Shown here piece after piece: positions 13,185 through 16,979 of a stretch of 16,979 bases of DNA. The position numbers were made by a program, and so were the translations under genes. The notes beneath the pieces are model-generated. The model searched no databases. It had not been told where the DNA came from and saw nothing but the letters and a program-made list of their open reading frames with translations. The DNA comes from Candidatus Jorgensenbacteria bacterium RIFCSPLOWO2_12_FULL_42_11 (lineage in GTDB: Bacteria; Patescibacteriota; Minisyncoccia; UBA6257; MFKM01): contig MFKM01000036.1 in the NCBI GenBank assembly GCA_001779575.1, positions 278-17,256 on the forward strand. Reading direction: 5' to 3'. Within the stretch, counting starts at the first letter, position 1. Each line of letters opens with the position of its first letter.

Positions 13185-13748
13185 ATGATTAAAAATATGA
13201 ATAAACAATATCGGCTATCCGCCTTTTTGGTCTTTTTTAATTTAACGCCCAGCTTAATTTTCCCCGGTTTAATGACGGGGGGGGCGATTAGGGAAAATAA
13301 AGCCAAAACCGATTACTTGGCGGAGGCTCCGGCGCGCTTTAATTACCAAGTTAACGCTTCGGCTGTCCTTAGGTCTTCGTATCCATCAGAAATGGGCCTT
13401 CAGAACAAATACCTGTTAGAAGAAACGAATATTGGGCAGGACAGAAGCGTTAACCCGGAAACCGACTTAATAACAATAACCGCCTATTCCAGCACGCCCG
13501 ACCAAACCGATTCTACGCCCTTTATCACCGCTTCCGGCTCTTATGTTGAAGACGGCATCGTGGCCGCCAACTTCCTGGCCTTTGATACCAAAATCAGACT
13601 GCCGGAGCTTTACGGAGAAAAGATTTTCACGGTCAAAGACCGAATGGCCAAGAAAAACAGCCACAAGATTGACATTTGGTTCCCGGCCCGGGCGGAAGCC
13701 GAACAATTCGGCGTCAAAAAAACCAGGGTAGAAATCATAGGAAGCTAA
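13185..13748 (+). CDS. Secreted 3D-domain protein (MltA-like cell-wall enzyme)
   Basis: 187 residues from ATG 13185; ATG 13197 in the same frame is an equally good start. A basic N terminus and hydrophobic stretch (about 11-34, LSAFLVFFNLTPSLIFPGLM) form a signal peptide or anchor. A poorly conserved linker follows to about residue 92. Residues 96-185 are a 3D domain: ITAYSSTPDQTDSTPF at its start, then the three name-giving aspartates in FDTKI (D134), VKDRM (D152) and KIDIWF (D163). The domain shares its fold with the catalytic core of MltA lytic transglycosylases and occurs in YuiC/Sps-type proteins, so peptidoglycan cleavage outside the membrane is likely. It has its own strong promoter. 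Its TAA overlaps by 4 bp the TAG of the convergent mtnP gene. Confidence 0.9.
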   Translation: MIKNMNKQYRLSAFLVFFNLTPSLIFPGLMTGGAIRENKAKTDYLAEAPARFNYQVNASAVLRSSYPSEMGLQNKYLLEETNIGQDRSVNPETDLITITAYSSTPDQTDSTPFITASGSYVEDGIVAANFLAFDTKIRLPELYGEKIFTVKDRMAKKNSHKIDIWFPARAEAEQFGVKKTRVEIIGS

Positions 13749-14542
13749 AAAAAGGCGTTTTTTAAGGCTTGATTGCATTGACAACCGCCCAACTCGGATA
13801 TTTTCTCAATCATCTTAAAAATAACTTTTTTGACTTTTTCGTTGTTTTCATTAAACACCCGGACTACTTCTTCCACGGTGACCGGCTTAATATCGCGCGT
13901 TCCTTCCAAGCCAGCGTCAAAATCGGTAATCAAAGCGATATTAACGTAGCAAATTTCCGCTTCCCGGGCTAAAATCGCTTCCGGATATTGGGTCATATTG
14001 ATGACTTCCCAGCCGTGAGAAGAAAACCATCTTGATTCGGCGGTGGTGGAAAAACGGGGACCGTTGATAACAACCACCGCGCCTTTATCATGAGTCGTTA
14101 TTTCCAGCCCTCGGCAGGAATCAATCGCTAATTTTCTTAATTCCGGACAATAAGGATGGGCGCCGGAAATATGAGCCACTTTCGGCCCGTCAAAAAATGT
14201 GTCTTCCCGACCCCAAGTTCTGTCTATAAATTGGTCGCAGACGACAAAATCCCCCGGTTTGATGCCCGGCTGAAGACTGCCGGCGGCCGAAGGGCCGATG
14301 ATTCTTTCCACGCCTAATTCTTTAAAAGCCCTGATATTGGCTCGGTAAGGAATTTTGTGCGGCGGATATTGATGTTTTTCGCCGTGCCGGGGCAAAAAAG
14401 CGATTTTTTTTCCGGCGTATTCCCCTATCGTGATTTTAGCGGAGGGTTTGCCGTAAGGAGTGTTTATTTCTATTTCCTCGGCTTTTTCCAACAAGCTATA
14501 AAATCCCGACCCGCCGAAAACTCCTATTTTTATTTTCTCCAT
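13745..14542 (-). CDS. mtnP: S-methyl-5'-thioadenosine phosphorylase
   Basis: 265 residues. It splits methylthioadenosine, a by-product of S-adenosylmethionine use, with phosphate into adenine and methylthioribose-1-phosphate. Family motifs in order are GVFGGSGFYSLL (7-18), FLPRHGEKHQYPPHKIPYRA and NIRAF, GPSAAGSLQPG, GDFVVCDQFIDRTWGREDTF, GPRFSTTAES, and VINMTQYPEAILAREAEICY. The NMT and TDFD elements (Asp rather than Asn in the purine pocket) point to adenine-type nucleosides, so MTA phosphorylase rather than guanosine/inosine PNP. The CQCNQALK end is also common in the family. Apt, encoded 115 nt upstream on the same strand, would convert the released adenine to AMP. Its promoter sits inside a 40-bp dyad. 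No terminator is seen at the convergent 3' end. Confidence 0.93.
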   Translation of the reverse strand: MEKIKIGVFGGSGFYSLLEKAEEIEINTPYGKPSAKITIGEYAGKKIAFLPRHGEKHQYPPHKIPYRANIRAFKELGVERIIGPSAAGSLQPGIKPGDFVVCDQFIDRTWGREDTFFDGPKVAHISGAHPYCPELRKLAIDSCRGLEITTHDKGAVVVINGPRFSTTAESRWFSSHGWEVINMTQYPEAILAREAEICYVNIALITDFDAGLEGTRDIKPVTVEEVVRVFNENNEKVKKVIFKMIEKISELGGCQCNQALKNAFF

Positions 14543-14572
14543 TTTCGTATCAATTTCATCTTAAATTCTATT

Positions 14573-14612
14573 TTACTATTGTAAAAGCACGATCGTGGAA
14601 TCACAATAGTAA
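14573..14612 (-). promoter_or_regulatory. mtnP promoter embedded in a 40-bp interrupted palindrome
   Basis: The outer arms TTACTATTGT (14573-14582) and ACAATAGTAA (14603-14612) are perfect inverted repeats. The core CACGATCGTG (14588-14597) is a perfect palindrome with the same centre, 14592.5. On the minus strand TTGTGA (14606-14601), 17 bp and TACAAT (14583-14578) form a promoter for mtnP whose spacer is the core. This is the layout of an operator for a symmetric DNA-binding protein; a cruciform or RNA hairpin is the alternative. Confidence 0.6.
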
Positions 14613-14643
14613 TCTTGAATTGTAATTAATAATAAAAAAATCA

Positions 14644-14662
14644 GCTAAAAAAATATTTTAGC
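14644..14662 (-). terminator. Weak AT-rich terminator at the end of apt
   Basis: GCTAAAA (14662-14656 read on the minus strand) and TTTTAGC (14650-14644) form a 7-bp stem containing the apt stop codon, followed by TGA and seven T. The stem is weak, so it may attenuate rather than stop transcription toward mtnP. Confidence 0.45.
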
Positions 14663-15179
14663 AGCAAATTAAAGAAAAAGCATTGTATTTCGCTAATTTT
14701 TCTTTGCCTTTCAGAAAAGTTAAATCAATCAAAAAGCCGAGGCCGATAATATTTCCGCCAAGCATTTCCACTAAATCAGCGGCGGCTTTGGCCGTGCCGC
14801 CGGTAGCCAAAACATCGTCAATAATGACCACTTTTTCTTTCGGCTTGACAGCGTCTTTGTGCATTTCAATGGCATTCTTCCCGTATTCCAATTCGTATTC
14901 GCGGATAATGGTTTCGTGGGGCAATTTTCCTTTTTTCCGGACAATGGCCACGCCGGCTCCCAGTTTGTAAGCCACCGCCGAAGCCAATAAAAATCCCCGG
15001 GCATCTATGCCCACCACTTTTTCAACGCCTTTATCGCTGAAAAATTCAGCCAGTTTATCAATGGCAAATTTAAAACTTTCGGCATCTTCCAAAAGCGGAG
15101 TGATGTCTTTGAAATTAATCCCTTTTTGCGGCCAATCGGGAATTTCCCGAATTTTTGATTTTAAATCGACGATGTTCAT
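14658..15179 (-). CDS. apt: Adenine phosphoribosyltransferase
   Basis: 173 residues, normal for Apt. It converts adenine and PRPP to AMP and pyrophosphate in the cytoplasm. It shows the Apt opening (LKSKIREIPDWPQKGINFKD followed by ITPLL), then VVGIDARGFLLASAVAYKLG (55-74), the flexible loop KKGKLPHETIIREYELEYG (82-100), and the PRPP-binding loop VVIIDDVLATGGTAKA (117-132). The ARGF and Y-x-LEYG pieces separate Apt from other type I phosphoribosyltransferases. It lies upstream of mtnP on the same strand, so the two make a complete methylthioadenosine-to-AMP salvage pair, though with separate promoters. Its promoter has a -10 12 nt from the ATG, giving a leader of only about 5 nt. It is divergent from dnaG. 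Confidence 0.96.
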   Translation of the reverse strand: MNIVDLKSKIREIPDWPQKGINFKDITPLLEDAESFKFAIDKLAEFFSDKGVEKVVGIDARGFLLASAVAYKLGAGVAIVRKKGKLPHETIIREYELEYGKNAIEMHKDAVKPKEKVVIIDDVLATGGTAKAAADLVEMLGGNIIGLGFLIDLTFLKGKEKLAKYNAFSLICC

Positions 15180-15191
15180 AACCTTAACGAG

Positions 15192-15220
15192 ATAATAAAT
15201 AATTTTAACATATTTTTCAA
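15192..15220 (-). promoter_or_regulatory. Promoter of apt
   Basis: On the minus strand TTGAAA (15220-15215), a 17-bp spacer and TATTAT (15197-15192), followed by 12 nt to ATG 15179. It is arranged back-to-back with the dnaG promoter; TCAAC (15217-15221) and GTTGA (15226-15230) form an inverted repeat at the junction. Confidence 0.65.
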
Positions 15221-15226
15221 CCCAAG

Positions 15227-15255
15227 TTGATTTATATCGGCCTAAAAGCTAAAAT
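15227..15255 (+). promoter_or_regulatory. Promoter of dnaG
   Basis: TTGATT (15227-15232), a 17-bp spacer and TAAAAT (15250-15255). Nine nucleotides separate the -10 from ATG 15265, so the mRNA should have almost no leader. Confidence 0.6.
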
Positions 15256-15264
15256 TGAGTTAAA

Positions 15265-16979
15265 ATGCTTACTCCTCTTGAAGAAATTAAAGCAAAAATA
15301 GACATCGTTGACTTTATCCGGTCTTATATTCCGGTTCACCCGGCCGGCAAAAATTTTAAAGCCCTTTGCCCCTTTCACCAGGAAAAAACCCCTTCGTTTA
15401 TTATTTCGCCGGAACGCCAAATCTGGCATTGTTTCGGTTCTTGCGGCGAAGGCGGCGATATCATCAAATTTTTGATGAAATATGAAAATCTGGAATTTTA
15501 CGAAGCCCTGCGGGTTTTGGCCGAAAAAGCCGGCATAGAATTAAAACGCCTTAATCTCCAAGACCAAAAAGAATTCAATGTCCTTTATGAAATCAACGAA
15601 AAAGCCAAAATTTTTTTTAAAGAACAACTGGTTAAATTCCCGGCGGCGCCGGATTATTTAAAAAAACGCGCTCTTTTACAAAGCACCATTGAAGAATTTG
15701 AGATCGGGTTCGCGCCGGCTGGCGGCGAAAATCTGGTTTTATATCTGATAAATCTCGGTTATAATATCAATGACATTGCCAAAGCCGGTTTGGCTATTAA
15801 AACCGAAAAGGGGAAATATCTGGACAGATTTTACAACCGGATAATGTTTCCCATTTATAATAATTTCGGCAAAACCATTGGTTTTACCGGCCGGATTCTG
15901 CCTAATTTTGAAAACTCGGAAATAGGCAAATACGTCAACAGTCCGGAAACGCCGCTCTTTAATAAATCCCGGGTCCTTTACGGATTTCACAAAACCAAAT
16001 CGGAAATCGGCCATTCCAAAACCGCTTTTCTGGTTGAGGGGCAAATGGATTTTTTGATGGCTTGGCAATCGGGCATTAAAAACGCGGTCGCCGCTTCCGG
16101 AACCGCTTTGGGCCAAGACCAGCTAAAAAATTTAAAAAGATTGGCCGACAACCTGATTGTCAGTTTTGACAAAGACGAGGCCGGCGTTAAAGCGCTGGAG
16201 CGCGGTCTTGATCTCTTTAACGATTTTGATTTTAACGTCAAAGCGCTTGATTTAAACGGATACAAAGACCCTGCGGAGGCAGTGAAGGAAGATCCCGATT
16301 ATCTCAAAGCCGCCCTGAAGCGAACCCAGCCGGCTTTTGTCTGCCTTTTTGATTTCTACCTGAACAACAACCTTGATTGGCCGGCCAAAAAACACAATGT
16401 CCGTCATCTGCTTGCTCGCATTAAAACCATCAAAAGCGCCATTGAACAATCCCATTGGCTGAAGGAGCTTTCGTTGAAATCCGGAATTGAAGAAAAAATT
16501 CTGGCCCACGAACTAAATACCGTTAAAACCAAAACCAATGTTTCAACCGGCGCCGAAGAAACGGAAAGCAAAGAAATAATCAAACCCTCGCGACTGGATT
16601 TACTTTGCCAAAAACTTTTATCGTTGGTTTTGTCCAAACCGGAATTTCTTCAAGTAATTGCCCAGAGCCGCGATTATTTTCCAACCAACTGGCAAAAAAT
16701 TTTAGACGACCCCGCCCTGCTGCTGAAAAACGGAAAACAAAATGAAATAGTTTCTTTTTTAGACCTCCACTCCACTTATGAATTTTCCGATTTTGACGAT
16801 TTAGCGTTAAAAAAAGAACTTCAGGAATTAATCAAGCAATTGAAAATTGAATCCCGCAAAAACCAAGGTCGCCAGTTGCAAGAAGAAATAAAATCGGCCC
16901 ATAAAAATAATGACAAAAATTCCCTAGACGACCTTTTGAAAAAATTTCAAACCAACTCCCAAGAAATTAATAATTTAAA
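15265..16979 (+). CDS. dnaG: DNA primase DnaG (partial, 3' end cut by window)
   Basis: 571 complete codons to the window edge with no stop. It makes RNA primers at the replication fork. The N-terminal CHC2 zinc-binding domain is residues 1-90: CPFHQEKTPSF (C35, H38) and WHCFGSCGEGGD (C56, C60). The last two cysteines are separated by three residues instead of the more usual two. The catalytic core (about 115-340) includes LKKRALLQSTIEEFEIGFAP, FYNRIMFPIYNNFGKTIGFT followed by GRIL, and KYVNSPETPLFNKSRVLYG. Its TOPRIM part has VEGQMDFL (E258) and SFDKDEAG (D302, D304), so the metal-binding acidic residues are intact. Beyond residue 350 is the helical, helicase-binding C terminus, which is charged and poorly conserved. 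ATG 15265 is used because it lies 9 nt after a -10 and begins the canonical LTPLEEIKAKIDIVDFI segment. Confidence 0.96.
   Translation, partial: MLTPLEEIKAKIDIVDFIRSYIPVHPAGKNFKALCPFHQEKTPSFIISPERQIWHCFGSCGEGGDIIKFLMKYENLEFYEALRVLAEKAGIELKRLNLQDQKEFNVLYEINEKAKIFFKEQLVKFPAAPDYLKKRALLQSTIEEFEIGFAPAGGENLVLYLINLGYNINDIAKAGLAIKTEKGKYLDRFYNRIMFPIYNNFGKTIGFTGRILPNFENSEIGKYVNSPETPLFNKSRVLYGFHKTKSEIGHSKTAFLVEGQMDFLMAWQSGIKNAVAASGTALGQDQLKNLKRLADNLIVSFDKDEAGVKALERGLDLFNDFDFNVKALDLNGYKDPAEAVKEDPDYLKAALKRTQPAFVCLFDFYLNNNLDWPAKKHNVRHLLARIKTIKSAIEQSHWLKELSLKSGIEEKILAHELNTVKTKTNVSTGAEETESKEIIKPSRLDLLCQKLLSLVLSKPEFLQVIAQSRDYFPTNWQKILDDPALLLKNGKQNEIVSFLDLHSTYEFSDFDDLALKKELQELIKQLKIESRKNQGRQLQEEIKSAHKNNDKNSLDDLLKKFQTNSQEINNL

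Noticed and set aside
1..16979. CRISPR arrays, insertion sequences, prophage or attachment sites
   Set aside because: No regularly spaced repeats, transposase, integrase or terminal inverted repeats were seen; the tRNA-Ser 3' end has no noticed duplicate in the window.

Overview
The window looks like a piece of a Patescibacteria (Candidate Phyla Radiation) chromosome, probably Parcubacteria-like. This is an inference from gene content and style; no search was run. The signs are: an O-antigen-ligase-family protein with C-terminal TPRs next to the truncated start of a paralogue; a very large, cysteine-free, Ser/Thr/Ala-rich secreted protein with a peptidoglycan-binding domain; almost no Shine-Dalgarno sequences; AT-rich 'filler' palindromes between and inside genes; and compact gene spacing. 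TGA ends several genes, so it is a stop codon here (no evidence for code 25).

Layout. (1) 1-6399, minus strand, cell surface: a partial and a complete polytopic O-antigen ligase/O-oligosaccharyltransferase-like protein, then a 1144-residue surface protein with signal peptide, PG-binding domain, GGTTT linker and six diverged beta-rich repeats. (2) 6400-6774: a gene-poor gap with a strong extended -10, a long imperfect palindrome and a terminator, which together could define a small RNA of about 150 nt on the minus strand. (3) 6775-7464, minus: an unrecognised regulator-like protein with a C-terminal DeoR-type helix-turn-helix, transcribed divergently from groES. (4) 7572-11717, plus: groES, groEL, lemA, a Nudix hydrolase, a 30-codon ORF and htpX, a protein-quality/membrane-stress block. 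(5) 11763-13748, plus: a soluble GGDEF diguanylate cyclase, tRNA-Ser(GGA), a complete bacteriohemerythrin and a secreted 3D-domain cell-wall protein. (6) 13745-15179, minus: methylthioadenosine phosphorylase and adenine phosphoribosyltransferase, which together turn methylthioadenosine into AMP. (7) 15265-end, plus: DnaG primase, cut by the window edge.

How the parts work together. The surface block pairs a candidate glycan-transfer enzyme with a plausible Ser/Thr-rich acceptor. groESL, LemA and HtpX are folding and membrane proteolysis functions. GGDEF and hemerythrin suggest oxygen- or redox-linked signalling, although they are separate genes. MtnP plus Apt is a short, complete adenine salvage route.

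The most interesting signals are mostly non-coding. Predicted -10 boxes lie only 6-12 nt from several start codons, implying leaderless or near-leaderless mRNAs. A 40-bp dyad sits exactly over the mtnP promoter. Back-to-back -35 boxes form inverted repeats in two divergent promoter regions. Intergenic-type filler repeats are translated in frame inside the O-antigen-ligase-like genes, at the same loop in both paralogues. All promoter, terminator and RNA calls are by eye.
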